Source of the DNA: Clarkia xantiana subsp. parviflora
Taxonomy: Eukaryota > Streptophyta > Magnoliopsida > Myrtales > Onagraceae
DNA length: 64,000 nucleotides
NCBI GenBank assembly: GCA_036873135.1
Contig: JAPTYO010000047.1
Span: forward strand, 62,001 to 126,000
Direction of reading: 5' to 3'
In this document: positions 21,712 through 34,765 of the stretch, piece after piece
How positions within the stretch are numbered: the first letter of the stretch is position 1
How the letters are laid out: each line of letters begins with the position of its first letter
Translations under genes and position numbers: made by a program
The notes under the pieces: model-generated
The model's database searches: none
The model's input: the letters and a program-made list of their open reading frames with translations, nothing else
Told to the model about the DNA's origin: nothing

Positions 21712-23414
21712 GGGATTTAAACCAAATTGGTACCTGGGTTAACAGCCCAAAACGAATTGGTACATCCACTAAATTTTGTGACAAATTGGTACCCGAGTTA
21801 ACCTGGGTGTTGTACCGTTAGAATTTCTGGTTAAAACTAACGGAATCCCATTTTTCGCGCATGAAAAGACCAAAATACCCTTACTGCAGAACAACTACAT
21901 AATAGCAACTCAAAACTTTGGAACCCAATATCTAACTCATTTCTTCATCTTTTTGAACGAATTTTTTTTTTAAACCGCATAACTTTTCGAGATCTATGCA
22001 ACCCAAATAGCCGTAAAGTGATTTGCCAAGTTTTTTTTTTCAATAAACACAGTTTTCTCTGTTAATTCATTCTTTTTTATCAAACTTCACCGCATTGTAA
22101 CACTTATCACCCTTGAACACCCACTTTTTTTACTAATTGGATTCCAATACTACAATCAAACCGTTGTTATTGGAATCCAACACTTCTTTTTAAGAACCAA
22201 ACTGATGTTACACATTTCATCCAAAAGAAAATAAAAAACGAAAGTCTGTCGAATTAATTATTATGCAATCTATAACGTACTATAATTTTTCTTGATGCCT
22301 CTAATAAACTATACTGGTGTGTCTCTAAATCAATAAACGTCACTGCAAGAGAACATATGGATCTTAGCATGATAAGATACCAATTTTTTTGTTTATATAT
22401 TTTGTGGACATGCTGAAAAATTGACCAGTTCTGCATGTCTTCAATTTAAAAGCTTGACATGGTCTAACATAAAATTGCAAATGGAAGCAGTTTCTGGCAA
22501 TAACTCGAAAGAAAATTTACCGATTGTCTCTAGCCACGTAATGGTAAAAATTCTTTGTGTGGTTCTGTTAATGCCAGTTCATCTTATTTTCTCACATTAT
22601 GGTCATCCCTCAGGATGCTGAGAGTATCAATTTCCACATGTAGATTAAATGGGAAAATAAACGATTTCTTCTTGGTGTCCATTCTAAAAAATTTTCCAAA
22701 ACCCTTAATAGTATTTTTCCGATTGTTCTATTTCAAGTATGAAACATCTTTATCTATCTAAGATCCATATGTTCTCTTGCAGTGACGTTTATTGATTTAA
22801 AGACACACCAGTATAGTTTATTGGAGATATCAAGAAAAATTCCAATAAGTTATAGATTGCATAACAATTAATTCGACAGACTTTCATTTTTTGTTTTCTT
22901 TTGGATGAAAGGTATAACATCAATTTGGTTCTTAAACAGGAGTGTTGGAATCCAAGAGCAACAGTTTGATTGTAGTATTGGAATCCAATTAGTAAAAAAA
23001 GTGAGTGATCAAGGGTGATAAGTGTTAAAATGCGGTGGAGTTTGATACAAATAAGATAAATTAACATGAAAAACTATGTTTATTGAAAAAAAAATTTGGT
23101 AAAATCACTTTACGGCTATTTGGGTTGCGTAGATCTCGAAAAGTTATGCGGTTTTAAAAAAAAAATCGTTCAAAGATATGAAGTAATGAGTGAGATATTG
23201 AGTTTAAAAGTTTTGAGTTTTTATTATGTTGTTATTCTGCAATAAGGGTATTTTGGTCTTTTCATGCGCCAAAAATTGGATTCCATTAGTTTTAACCAGA
23301 AATTTTAACGGTGCAACACCTAGGTTAACTCGGGTACCAATTTGTCACAAAATTTAGTGGAGGTACCAATTCGTTTTGGGTTGTTAACCCAGGTACCAAT
23401 TTGGTTTAAATCCC
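21712..23414. mobile_element. Foldback element F2 copy 2 (1703 bp)
   Basis: Ends GGGATTTAAACC..GGTTTAAATCCC. The perfect 9-bp target duplication AACATAGTA is at 21703-21711 and 23415-23423. It is collinear with the 14832-16536 copy. The left breakpoint of the 8-kb duplication lies inside it at 22006. Confidence 0.92.
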
Positions 23415-23697
23415 AACATAGTATAACTAAGCACCAATTAGAATATCATAATCGAAGCTTAATTAATACGTGTATTAGCTAATACGTACAATCAAACATG
23501 GTATAAATTCTTAAATCGCACACAATTTTATCTTACCTGATAATACATAAATTCTTAAATCGAATAATAAATAATCTTCTACTTACATGTGTATTGGATG
23601 ATTTAAGCAATTTTACTAGATCTAATAATACATTAGTGAAGCGGCAAGGGGTTCCTCCGATTTAACATGAGAATCCGGAGCTTCTTGAACTCACTTA

Positions 23698-24450
23698 GGG
23701 GGTTTGGATTGATACAATGTGAAAATACTTGAAATGTGAGATTACAAATAATGTGAGCCGTTTAATGTAAAGTTAGATTATAGTGTTTTGTTGTGCTGTA
23801 ATGTGGAGTATAATGTTAGATTACAGTGTTTGCTATGCTTTGTAATGTGTATTGTAACGTGACATTATTATATTAATATATATAAGAATATATATCTTAA
23901 TATAATGGGATTCAAACAAATATTTATTTTAAAACAACTGACTTACTTATTGAACTTTATATTTTGTGTGTAATACGTATATTCTGTAAAAAAAATAATA
24001 TTTAAACTATATTCGGATAGCTATTAAAATTCTATTAATTGAATTTTTTTATTATAATTTTATAAGATAATTAAAAAAAAATATCTCAAACAAACTTTAC
24101 TCATTTTGTACGAATATCATCTACATTATTCGTTTTTATAAATAATATGAATCGTGAAGTAGATAATAAATATAGAGAAAATAATAATATCTTAAATAAA
24201 TATCTTCAACGTATTTTTATCTATTTAATAGATAATAATTAATAACAACAAAAAAATTAATAAATAGGAATAAAATAATAATTACTCTGTAATGTCGACG
24301 TAATCTTATATTACATCTGTAATCTTATATTTTGGACGTAATCTTAGATTATAATGAACTTCACATTACAATGTCAAACGTCGTAATCTGAATGTAATGT
24401 GAAACGTAATATGAGATGACCATCCCATATTACATCCATCCAAACACCTC
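23698..24450. mobile_element. AT-rich foldback MITE (Tourist-like candidate), copy A
   Basis: Left end GGGGGTTTGGATTGATACAA and right end TTACATCCATCCAAACACC are imperfect inverted repeats. Both arms carry TAATGTGA/TCACATTA words around an AT-rich core. A TTA precedes the left end. Assignment to PIF/Harbinger rests only on the GGG..TGTTTGG terminus, and the right flank lacks a clean TTA. Confidence 0.5.
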
Positions 24451-24635
24451 ATTTTATGTTTAAAGAAACGACATATTGACCTTGATCTTCACTGTAACTT
24501 CTACATATTGTTGTATATAAGTTATTTCTTAGGTTCTACATATTCTTTTTATAGATACTTTTATCTGCATCTAGACATGATTATTCTCATTATTGTGGCT
24601 GCTTTTGACTGAAATAGCATCGTCCTATTGGAGTT
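24451..24635. other. AT-rich spacer, copy A
   Basis: No gene or clear repeat. In copy B this interval contains the 295-bp hAT insertion; here the empty site GTTCTACA lies near 24533. Confidence 0.5.
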
Positions 24636-25023
24636 AGGGTTGAACAATGGTTCACTAAGACCAGGACCGTTCAAGATCGAGCTCGAAAGACCGCTCCATT
24701 TTGGACTAAGATCACTGGTTCTTTTTTGGTTATGGTTTCAATTTTGGTCCAAGACCGAAAAGCCCATTCAAGACCATTTAAAACCAAAATCGGACCAAAT
24801 CTTATTTAAGGCCGGCTCCGGGGGAGGCAACCTACACGGTTGCTTTAGGCCACCAAAATCTATAGGCCTCCGTTAATTATGTATCAATTGATTTAGTTTA
24901 ATTTTGTTTTTTGGCCAAACTTTTTTTTATGAACATTAACTGCATGCTATTTAGTTTTAGGAAATAAAGTCGGTAGTTTCTTGAATGGGTTTTTCGGTCT
25001 TGGACCAAAATTGAGACCAGGAC
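24636..25023. repeat. Inverted-repeat fragment cut by the LTR, copy A
   Basis: 24736-24772 (TTTCAATTTTGGTCC..) is the inverted copy of 24980-25013. The left edge TAGGGTTGAAC resembles a hAT-type tip, but the right edge is replaced by the LTR starting at 25024, so the element is incomplete. Confidence 0.45.
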
Positions 25024-25712
25024 TGTTGCGTCCAAATCCAACAGGGAGGTCGTACTCTTCGGCACTTCGGGTTATGCTTGAGTCGGGTCGTCAGACGATG
25101 ACTACGGGTCGTCGGGAGGCGACTGTAGGCTGTCAGCGGACGATGGTAGGTTGTCAACAATGCGCGCCTTGCCGGCTTCACGTACTCCTTCCCTGCACGA
25201 AGGGCAATAACCAGCACGGAGGGGGGGTGGTGCCGGTTGAACCCTCTCCGATGCTTAAATGAGGATATAGAGAGAGAAAGTTTCTAGAGAGAGGTCAGAG
25301 CTCCAAAGCCAATTTCTTCAGAATATGAGTTGAAATGGGAGGCCAAGGTCCCCTATTTATAGACAACCTTAGAACCGAACCCGATTTTTGTGCGGTTCGA
25401 CGCCGGTTTTAAAGGAAGATAAGAACCGTCGTCTGGTTTGATTGAGTTTGGCTTTGGGAGACTCCTTGCTCGGTGTACGTAAGTAGGGTAGCGCGCGGTA
25501 CCTAGGCAGCAGTCCGAACCCCGTCGGACTTAGGCAATTCGACGGGGTTTGGATTGCCTGTGGATAATTCAGAGGTCCGGTCCGGACGCGCATGCCGCGC
25601 TTCCGGACCGTTTTGGACCTCAGGTGACGCGTTTGGATCCGTTGTGTGATTTTCAACGTGTTTACGAAGTCCGGAATGTAAATACGAACCCGAATTGGGA
25701 CGATATCCATCA
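25024..25712 (-). mobile_element. Tat-type gypsy LTR (3' LTR, reversed), copy A
   Basis: On the minus strand it starts TGATGGATATCG right after a polypurine tract ACTCGGGGGCAAG (25713-25725). It has TATAAATAG (plus-strand 25353-25361) and CATTTAAGCATCGGAGAGGG, and ends CGCAACA. It shares the last motif with the 1039-1734 LTR. The linked extra ORF on the plus strand is antisense to this element, as expected. The rest of the element (gag-pol) is missing because the hairpin array begins right after the extra ORF. Confidence 0.65.
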
Positions 25713-25725
25713 CTTGCCCCCGAGT

Positions 25726-27594
25726 CAAGTAACGGTTCAGACCATACTTGACTCTATTTTAAGATAGGATATAAGCCCAATTTAGGTTCGGTGCTGACCT
25801 TAGGGGTGGCTTGTTTGACGGTTGGCGCGAAGGCCTTGATTTTGCTCCACTTTAAATCTTGTCAGGAGATTTTTTAACTGCTGACAGGGTTAGTGCAACA
25901 AGCAGTATGTATATGACAACGAACAATGGGCTGTGCACATATGATAATGGACTTAGGCAATAATTTTCATGGAAGTGTGCAATCATGGTCTATGATGTAA
26001 ACATGAATGTGATGACATGATATAAATGATGTAAACATTTAATCAACAATTGAATCATGAAAATGATCATGTAATGATATGCATCATGCATTATGAGATG
26101 ACGTAGTGCGCGCTAAATTAAGTGCGCGTAGCATGTAGTCATGATTGCTAAAATGAGTCTAGAAAATGCCAAGTGTTGTAAAAAGGAGATAACAACACAT
26201 AGTCATGCCATTGTAGGGACTTAACAAGAAATAGTGAAAGTTTTAGGATATACCCATAGATAATTGTGGATCGATATAGGAGAGAGAATACCCATTAATT
26301 AATCCTCCACCCTTAGTAGTTTTTAGAATCCTCTCATTTCTTGAATAAGAAGACACTTTGGAGTAAAAAGCTTGGCCACCAAGAAACTTAGTCCAGCCAC
26401 CATTAATCCACTCGATCACGGCGAGACCGAGCAAGGAGGACTTCGACGGTGGTTTTGGACGGCACGGCGGCAGCATCTTCACCACCTGCGGTGGCGCGTG
26501 ACCCCTTCAGCGGCGGCGTGTGAGATTTCGGGTGGTGGTTCGTGGTGATTTGCACGGTGGTTCGATCGTCTCGACGAGGTGAGTCCGATTCCGTGTATGG
26601 CTAGCCTTTTATGACCTTGCTTAGTCTTGATTTACTCTTGAAATCTTCATGAGTTTTATTACCTTAACATGCACATAAGGTGTTTGATGAAATTCCCCAT
26701 AGTAGTTAGTTTCTCAAATCGTCCAAAAATTCACTAAGTGCTGAAATTTTTAGAAAAATGGAAACAAGTTGTTAAACTTCCCTTATGCATAGTGATCATT
26801 GTCAACATGTTGCCCCATGATTTGAATGATGTTTTGGCATGCTTAATGTTGATTGTTAGTCGGTGTCCGGACATAGTTGTTGGCCGTTGGTTGTTGGTTT
26901 TTGCATATTACTCCTTGTTTATTGAGCATCGTATACTGTCTGCAATCATGATAAAATACTTAGCAAATATTTTTGAAATATTTAATGCACGTTACCATGA
27001 TTGCCTTTATCTGATCTTTGTCGACTGCCGTTGATTGTTGACATAGGAAAATACTTAGAAAGCATTTCTTGATAGTCGACACTTTGTCATATGTCGACAG
27101 CTGCCATGGTGGAACACTTAGAAAATATTCCTTGATAGTCGACACCTTGTCATATGTCGACTGCTGACATTGTGGAATACTTAGAAAATATTCATTGATA
27201 GTCGACACCTTGTCACATGTCGACTACTGTCATGGTGGAACACTTAGAAAATATTCCTTGACAGTCGATACCTTGTCATATGTCGACTGCTGACATGGTG
27301 GAAAACTTAGAAAATATTCCTTGATAGTCGACACCTTGTCATATGTCGACTACTGTCATGGTAGAACACTTAGAAAATATTCCTTGATAGTCGACACCTT
27401 GTCATATGTCGACTGCTGACATGGTGTAACACTTAGAAAATATTCCTTGATTGGCTCTTTGTTTCATGATCGTACCACCATCCATACGCGTGCTAGCTGA
27501 GCATGCACGGGCTTGTATGTGTGCGCTTGTATGTGCGCGCTTGCTCCGTTTGTTGACTAATGAGCATTGTTCTGACTGTTGATCATATTTTCAG
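25726..27594 (+). other. Leader, untranslated exon and first intron of the extra ORF, copy A
   Basis: 25985-26110 is ATGAT/CATGAT-rich. About 26400-26578 is a GC-rich exon-like stretch ending GACGAG before GTGAGTCC. A possible intron then runs to TATTTTCAG at about 27594, just before the coding exon. The intron holds the 63-bp array. Confidence 0.45.
27040..27450 (+). repeat. 63-bp tandem repeat with GTCGAC dyads, copy A
   Basis: GTCGAC units begin at 27075, 27138, 27201, 27263, 27327 and 27390, a 62-64 bp spacing. Each unit holds GTCGACACCTTGTCATATG, whose ends pair (GTCGAC..ATGTCGAC), and CTTAGAAAATATTCCTTGA. Confidence 0.9.
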
Positions 27595-27649
27595 GTTGCA
27601 GGGTCGAGGTGGTTTTGCTCGCATTAATCCATTCGTTGGAGTCATCACC

Positions 27650-30527
27650 ATGAGCACCCCGCAGGCTACTTTATATTTTGATGACAACGATGAATCAGAT
27701 GTTGACGCTGTTACTGAGCTCCCCGCCGTGTTGGGAGCGACAAAAGAGACGGGGGGGGGGGGGGGTATTACTCAAACAAGATAGGGAGAGCGTACTTTAT
27801 GTTGAATTCGTCTTCCTCTGGACTCGATCCGTTTTTAGAGGCTGTATTCCCTCGCGACGTGCTACCTGGTGTTTCTAAGGGCCAGGCTACTATCCCTCCA
27901 GACGATTTGTCCGTAGTTTACTCTTCGCAGATTAAGGAAGGCCTACGCTTACCTTACTATTCCGACTTGACTGATCTATGTCGCTTCTACCGGATATCTC
28001 ATTTGGACCTTGCCCCCGCCGGCATTTGTGTGTGGACATGCTTTCGGGTGTTATTTCACCAACAGTCATGGCATTACTCTAACACTCTCTTTCGTTGCTT
28101 CTACCAGCTTCAACGTCCTGATGTGACAGGTTTATGTAGTGTGAAGATGCGTTGGCCTGGTTTGCAGGATAAGGGTTTTGAGCGGCTTGGGCTTGGAGAT
28201 GCCGAGTGGGATCACACTTATCGACTGGCAGCTGAGGCTGATCGCTCTGGTTCTCATTTGCGACATCACTACTTCTTTGTGTGTGATGTCGGTACCACCT
28301 GGGATACTAACGACGTTACGGCGGTGGATCCTGCTCCCGCCTTTTCTGAGCTCTCGTAAGCGGACAAAGCGACTGTGAAGCGCATATACCGGTGCCTGCA
28401 AGCGCGTAGCTTTCGATGCCTGTTGCGCGCTTCAGATCAAGAATTGATTGACGCCAAGATTCATGTGCTTCCTTCTGAGAATTCGGTATGCTGGGAATTT
28501 TTATAAATTTTATTATGTTGTGATGTAGGTTGGTTTGACGGAAAAAGCTCGACTTTGCAGATAGTAGCTGTGCGTGATGTTCCTCCTGCTGGAAGGACTA
28601 TCCCTTCTTCTGCCCCCCGCTGTTCCTACCAAAAGGTCCGCCGCTGGGGCGCGTACCTCTAGCGATCCTAAGCGCTCTAAGCCGAGTGCGATTGTCCAAA
28701 CTCCTCCTCGTGATAAAGGGAAAGGAGTTGAAGATCGTGCAGTGGCGCCTTCTGCCCCCCGGTCGAGGGAGCGGCCCCCGGAGGAGAGTCCTTCTCGTCG
28801 AGGTGTGTATTGTATACTTTTTTTGTATTTCTTCGTGTTTTTCTGTTAATGATTTTCATATTCCCTTGTTGTTTTAGTCGCAGCGCTTTCAGCACTTAAG
28901 CGTGATGACTTGATTCGTCCTTTGGAAGGCGACATATCTGGTGATGATTGGACACCTTTTGCCACTGGGGGGCTTCGATTCCCTAAGAATTCCAAGCTTA
29001 GTACTTCGGAGGTTGGGTGCGGGTACTACATAGGTGTGTTCCTCTGGGCGACCGATGCATTAAGCCATCAACAGATGAGGAGACGCAAAAGTATGTTGAG
29101 AGTTTTCTATCTGAGTTTGCTCCGGTAAGTGACGAGACTTATTTTATTGATTACATGGTTGTATGTAAATGTCTTGTTGCAACATTCTTATCTTGTTGGT
29201 TTTTTCCCTTAGGCTGTTGCAAACATGGTGAACATCTCATCGTTCGCGCTGGAACTTGTGCGTGAAAAGAAGGCCGCTATTGATAAGCGCGGTGTTGCTT
29301 CCCGCGAGCTTGCGCTTTTTAAGGAGAAAACACAAAGCCTACTCTCGAAGATTGCTGATTTCGATGCGCGCTATGATTCTTGTTGTGCACATGTTGATCA
29401 GCTTGAGGCTGAGATTGCGGCTATCCAGAAGCAGATTGCGGAGAGTGATAGTGCGCATAAGGCTGCACTTTGTGTTGCGCACGAGGAGGGGCGCAAGGCC
29501 GGGATTGCGGAAGGACTTGACAAGTATCCTGCCACTTCAGCCTTTACTGTAGCCGTAATTACCACTGCTGCTAAAGCGAAGTTTGACCCGATGATTCGGG
29601 AGTTTGCCGCGGACTAGGGCTGAGCATGGGACGGATGGGCGGGCTTTTTCTAAAAATGGTCCGAGCCCTAAAACTAGGGCCACTTAATGGATGTCCCGAG
29701 CCCTATCCCGAGCCCTAACTAGTAGGAAAAGGCCCGCCCGCCACGGGCCTACAGGGACTAGGGACAAATGGGACAAACCCAAATTCCCATTAAAGTTAAA
29801 AAAAAAAATCCTACTCAATTTACTTAAACCATAACTAAACACAGAACAACAACAAAGTTCAACACATACCACAAAGTTCACCATAAAACACCAAAATCAC
29901 TCAAACATTTTGTCACTTGTAAGAACACCAAGTTCAACACATAACTTGATTCTCCAAAATAGTTCACCAAAGACCCCAAAACTAAGTTTTACCAAGACTC
30001 TAACATAAAGTCATCAACAATTCTTATATAACAAGTTATAAATGCAAATTCCAGATCAAATGGAACTTCAACCTGAAACATCACTAAAGTTAACTTAACT
30101 AACTATAGTTTATAGCTGATTAGTTAGCAAAAAGGGACGGGACGGGTCTTTTGGGACTTCGTAAAAAATCCCTAATCCTAGCCCTAGCCCTAGTTGAGAA
30201 GAAAAGTCCCGCCCATTAGGGCTTGGGCACATTTTTGGGACGGGCTTTTTGGAACGGACTAGGGCGGGACGGGCGGGATTTTGAGCCTCTCGGGATATTT
30301 GCTCACCCCTACCGCGGACTATGTTCGCAGGGTTCGCTTGATTGATCCTGACTTTTCTTTTGACAAGTTGGAACCTTATGCGTCATTTGCTGTTAGTCGT
30401 GTTGCTGAGTTACGCCGCATAGAGCTTGAGACAACTAACTTTGACATGCTGTTTGGTGATGATGACGGGATTGACCTTGCTGCCGAGATGATGGCAGTTG
30501 TTCCTGAGACTGTTGGAGATGATGGTA
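27650..30527 (+). pseudogene. Extra-ORF (Transposase_28-like) pseudogene, copy A
   Basis: ATG 27650 (MSTPQATLYFDDNDESD). A 15-G tract at 27751-27765 shifts the frame. It continues IPPDDLSVVYSSQIKEGLRL, ICVWTCFRVLFHQQSWHY and FFVCDVGTTWD, with a TAA after SELS (28358) and further open codons to a donor near 28485. Later exons give a Ser/Pro/Arg linker (about 28615-28801), DLIRPLEGDISGDDWTPF (from 28878) and a coiled coil from 29220 (LEAEIAAIQKQIAESDSAHK), followed by DPMIREFAAD. The hAT element 29615-30311 splits that last exon, which resumes YVRRVRLIDPDF. The frame then runs straight into the 33-bp hairpin array at about 30528, so the natural end is lost. Function is unknown. Confidence 0.7.
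29615..30311. mobile_element. hAT-type element, 697 bp, copy A only
   Basis: Tips TAGGGCTGAGC and (reverse) TAGGGGTGAGC. The 8-bp duplication CCGCGGAC is at 29607-29614 and 30312-30319. Copy B has one uninterrupted CCGCGGAC at this point (about 38646), so the insertion is younger than the tandem duplication. There is no transposase. Confidence 0.95.
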
Positions 30528-30733
30528 CCCCCCGTTTTTTTATCCATATAACGGGGAGGCTTCCCCGATTGTCTGTCCAAATATCGGGGTGCTCTCCCCG
30601 TTTTTTCTAAGATTTATCGGGACCGGGTCCCCGATATTTGTGTAAGATTTCGGGGACTCCTCCCCGTTTTTTTATCCATATAACGGGTGGTCCTTCCCGA
30701 CTCGCTGTCCAAATCTCGGGGACGGCTCCCCTT
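30528..30733. repeat. 33-bp-spaced palindrome array, truncated copy
   Basis: Contains the first six palindromes (CGGGG-N6-CCCCG type) of the array found at 38864-39612, then stops at the duplication junction. Confidence 0.9.
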
Positions 30734-30735
30734 AC

Positions 30736-32144
30736 AATAGCCGTAAAGTGATTTGCCAAGTTTTTTTTTTTTCAATAAACACAGTTTTCTCTGTTAATTC
30801 ATTCTTTTTTATCAAACTTCATCGCATTGTAACACTTATCACCCTTGAACACTCACTTTTTTTACTAATTGGATTTCAATACTACAATCAAACCGTTGTT
30901 ATTGGAATCCAACACTTCTTTTTAAGAACCAAACTGATGTTACACATTTCATCCAAAAGAAAATAAAAAACGAAAGTCTGTCGAATTAATTATTATGCAA
31001 TCTATAACGTACTATAATTTTTCTTGATGCCTCTAATAAACTATACTGGTGTGTCTCTAAATCAATAAACGTCACTGCAAGAGAACATATGGATCTTAGC
31101 ATGATAAGATACCAATTTTTTGTTTATATATTTTGTGGACATGCTGAAAAATTGACCAGTTCTGCATGTCTTCAATTTAAAAGCTTGACATGGTCTAGCA
31201 TAAAATTGCAAATGGAAGCAGTTTCTGGCAATAACTCGAAAGAAAATTTACTGATTGTCTCTAGCCACGTAATGGTAAAAATTCTTTGTGTGGTTCTGTT
31301 AATGCCAGTTCATCTTATTTTCTCACATTATGGTCATCCCTCAGGATGCTGAGAGTATCAATTTCCACATGTAGATTAAATGGGAAAATAAACGATTTCT
31401 TCTTGGTGTCCATTCTAAAAAATTTTCCAAAACCCTTAATAGTATTTTTCCTATTGTTCTATTTCAAGTATGAAACATCTTTATCTATCTAAGATCCATA
31501 TGTTCTCTTGCAGTGACGTTTATTGATTTAAAGACACACCAGTATAGTTTATTGGAGATATCAAGAAAAATTCCAATAAGTTATAGATTGCATAACAATT
31601 AATTCGACAGACTTTCATTTTTTGTTTTCTTTTGGATGAAAGGTATAACATCAATTTGGTTCTTAAACAGGAGTGTTGGAATCCAAGAGCAACAGTTTGA
31701 TTGTAGTATTGGAATCCAATTAGTAAAAAAAGTGAGTGATCAAGGGTGATAAGTGTTAAAATGCGGTGGAGTTTGATACAAATAAGATAAATTAACATGA
31801 AAAACTATGTTTATTGAAAAAAAATTTTGGTAAAATCACTTTACGGCTATTTGGGTTGCGTAGATCTCGAAAAGTTATGCGGTTTTAAAAAAAAATCGTT
31901 CAAAGATATGAAGTAATGAGTGAGATATTGAGTTCAAAAGTTTTGAGTTGTTATTATGTTGTTATTCTGCAATAAGGGTATTTTGGTCTTTTCATGCGCC
32001 AAAAATTGGATTCCATTAGTTTTAACCAGAAATTTTAACGGTGCAACACCTAGGTTAACTCGGGTACCAATTTGTCGCAAAATTTAGTGGAGGTACCAAT
32101 TCGTTTTGGGTTGTTAACCCAGGTACCAATTTAGTTTAAATCCC
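30736..32144. mobile_element. Foldback element F2, left-truncated copy
   Basis: Matches 22006-23414 and keeps the right tip TTTAAATCCC and the following AACATAGTA. The first ~294 bp of the left arm are absent because the duplication began inside the element. Confidence 0.92.
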
Positions 32145-32429
32145 AACATAGTATAACTAAGCACCAATTAGAATATCATAATCGAAGCTTAATTAATACG
32201 TGTATTAGCTAATACGTACAATCAAACATGGTATAAATTCTTAAATCGCACACAATTTTATCTTACCTGATAATACATAAATTCTTAAATCGAATAATAA
32301 ATAATCTTCTACTTACATGTGTTGATTGGATGATTTAAGCAATTTTACTAGATCTAATAATACATTAGTGAAGCGGCAAGGGGTTCCTCCGATTTAACAT
32401 GAGAATCCGGAGCTTCTTGAACTCACTTA

Positions 32430-33182
32430 GGGGGTTTGGATTGATACAATGTGAAAATACTTGAAATGTGAGATTACAAATAATGTGAGCCGTTTAATGT
32501 AAAGTTAGATTATAGTGTTTTGTTGTGCTGTAATGTGGAGTATAATGTTAGATTACAGTGTTTGCTATGCTTTGTAATGTGTATTGTAACGTGACATTAT
32601 TATATTAATATATATAAGAATATATATCTTAATATAATGGGATTCAAACAAATATTTATTTTAAAACAACTGACTTACTTATTGAACTTTATATTTTGTG
32701 TGTAATACGTATATTCTGTAAAAAAAATAATATTTAAACTATATTCGGATAGCTATTAAAATTCTATTAATTGAATTTTTTTATTATAATTTTATAAGAT
32801 AATTAAAAAAAAAATATCTCAAACAAACTTTACTCATTTTGTACGAATATCATCTACATTATTCGTTTTTATAAATAATATGAATCGTGAAGTAGATAAT
32901 ATATATAGAGAAAATAATAATATCTTAAATAAATATCTTCAACGTATTTTTATCTATTTAATAGATAATAATTAATAACAACAAAAAAATTAATAAATAG
33001 GAATAAAATAATAATTACTCTGTAATGTCGACGTAATCTTATATTACATCTGTAATCTTATATTTTGGACGTAATCTTAGATTATAATGAACTTCACATT
33101 ACAATGTCAAACGTCGTAATCTGAATGTAATGTGAAACGTAATATGAGATGACCATCCCATATTACATCCATCCAAACACCT
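32430..33182. mobile_element. AT-rich foldback MITE, copy B
   Basis: Same element as 23698-24450, carried by the duplication. Small A-run length differences. Confidence 0.5.
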
Positions 33183-33273
33183 CATTTTATGTTTAAAGAA
33201 ACGACATATTGACCTTGATCTTCACTGTAACTTCTACATATTGTTGTATATAAGTTATTTCTTAGGTTCTACA

Positions 33274-33568
33274 TAGGGCTGGCAATTCGTGCGGGTCGTG
33301 CGTGTTCGTGTCGTGCTAGCTTCGTGTCGTGTTCTGGGGGTCAGCCCAAACCCAGCCCAACCCGACCCAACATGAAAAATCAGTATGAAAAACCTAGAAT
33401 AAATTGAATAAAAAATCAAATATAAAAATTTTTAAACTAAAATTTTAAAATTATCGTGCTATATCGTGCTATCGTGTCGTGCCGTGTCATCAATATCAAA
33501 CCCAAACCCGTAATTTTCGTGTCGTGTTCGTATCGGCCCATCGTGCCAGGCCCAAATTGCCAGCCCTA
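33274..33568. mobile_element. hAT-type MITE, 295 bp, copy B only
   Basis: Perfect 14-bp terminal inverted repeats TAGGGCTGGCAATT. The 8-bp duplication GTTCTACA is at 33266-33273 and 33569-33576. Copy A has a single GTTCTACA at the same place (about 24533). The interior has CGTGTCGTG/CACGACACG subterminal words and no transposase. Confidence 0.95.
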
Positions 33569-33671
33569 GTTCTACATATTCTTTTTATAGATACTTTTAT
33601 CTGCATCTAGACATGATTATTCTCATTATTGTGGCTGCTTTTGACTGAAATAGCATCGTCCTATTGGAGTT

Positions 33672-34059
33672 AGGGTTGAACAATGGTTCACTAAGACCAG
33701 GACCGTTCAAGATCGAGCTCGAAAGACCGCTCCATTTTGGACTAAGATCACTGGTTCTTTTTTGGTTATGGTTTCAATTTTGGTCCAAGACCGAAAAGCC
33801 CATTCAAGACCATTTAAAACCAAAATCGGACCAAATCTTATTTAAGGCCGGCTCCGGGGGAGGCAACCTACACGGTTGCTTTAGGCCACCAAAATCTATA
33901 GGCCTCCGTTAATTATGTATCAATTGATTTAGTTTAATTTTGTTTTTTGGCCAAACTTTTTTTTATGAACATTAACTGCATGCTATTTAGTTTTAGGAAA
34001 TAAAGTCGGTAGTTTCTTGAATGGGTTTTTCGGTCTTGGACCAAAATTGAGACCAGGAC
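33672..34059. repeat. Inverted-repeat fragment cut by the LTR, copy B
   Basis: Counterpart of 24636-25023. Confidence 0.45.
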
Positions 34060-34752
34060 TGTTGCGTCCAAATCCAACCGGGAGGTCGTACTCTTCGGCA
34101 CTTCGGGTTATGCTTGAGTCGGGTCGTCAGACGATGACTACGGGTCGTCGGGAGGCGACTGTAGGCTGTCAGCGGACGATGGTAGGTTGTCAACAATGCG
34201 CGCCTTGCCGGCTTCACGTACTCCTTCCCTGCACGAAGGGCAATAACCAGCACGGAGGGGGGGGGGGTGGTGCCGGTTGAACCCTCTCCGATGCTTAAAT
34301 GAGGATATAGAGAGAAAAAGTTTCTAGAGAGAGGTCAGAGCTCCAAAGCCAATTTCTTCAGAATATGAGTTGAAATGGGAGGCCAAGGTCCCCTATTTAT
34401 AGACAACCTTAGAACCGAACCCGATTTTTGTGCGGTTCGACGCCGGTTTTAAAGGAAGATAAGAACCGTCGTCTGGTTTGATTGAGTTTGGCTTTGGGAG
34501 ACTCCTTGCTCGGTGTACGTAAGTAGGGTAGCGCGCGGTACCTAGGCAGCAGTCCGAACCCCGTCGGACTTAGGCAATTCGACGGGGTTTGGATTGCCTG
34601 TGGATAATTCGGAGGTCCGGTCCGGACGCGCATGCCGCTCTTCCGGACCGTTTTGGACCTCAGGTGACGCGTTTGGATCCGTTGTGTGATTTTCAACGTG
34701 TTTACGAAGTCCGGAATGTAAATACGAACCCGAATTGGGACGATATCCATCA
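34060..34752 (-). mobile_element. Tat-type gypsy LTR (3' LTR, reversed), copy B
   Basis: Counterpart of 25024-25712. A G-run near 34257 is 11 long here and 7 in copy A. TATA box at plus-strand 34393-34401. The polypurine tract follows on the plus-strand right side. Confidence 0.65.
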
Positions 34753-34765
34753 CTTGCCCCCGAGT

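Larger units (their letters stand above)
22006..30733 (+). repeat. 8-kb tandem duplication, copy A
   Basis: Collinear with 30736-39066 except for one hAT element present only here (29615-30311 plus an 8-bp duplication). Without it the copy is 8023 bp against 8028 bp for copy B. Differences are sparse: poly-G length, a few substitutions and small indels. Two extra bases (AC, 30734-30735) sit at the junction. Confidence 0.95.

Noticed and set aside
21712..23414. ORFs in the F2 foldback arms (22555, 22789, 31286, 31520, 30748)
   Set aside because: They occur in both arms in inverted form with no domain; the non-coding foldback explains them.
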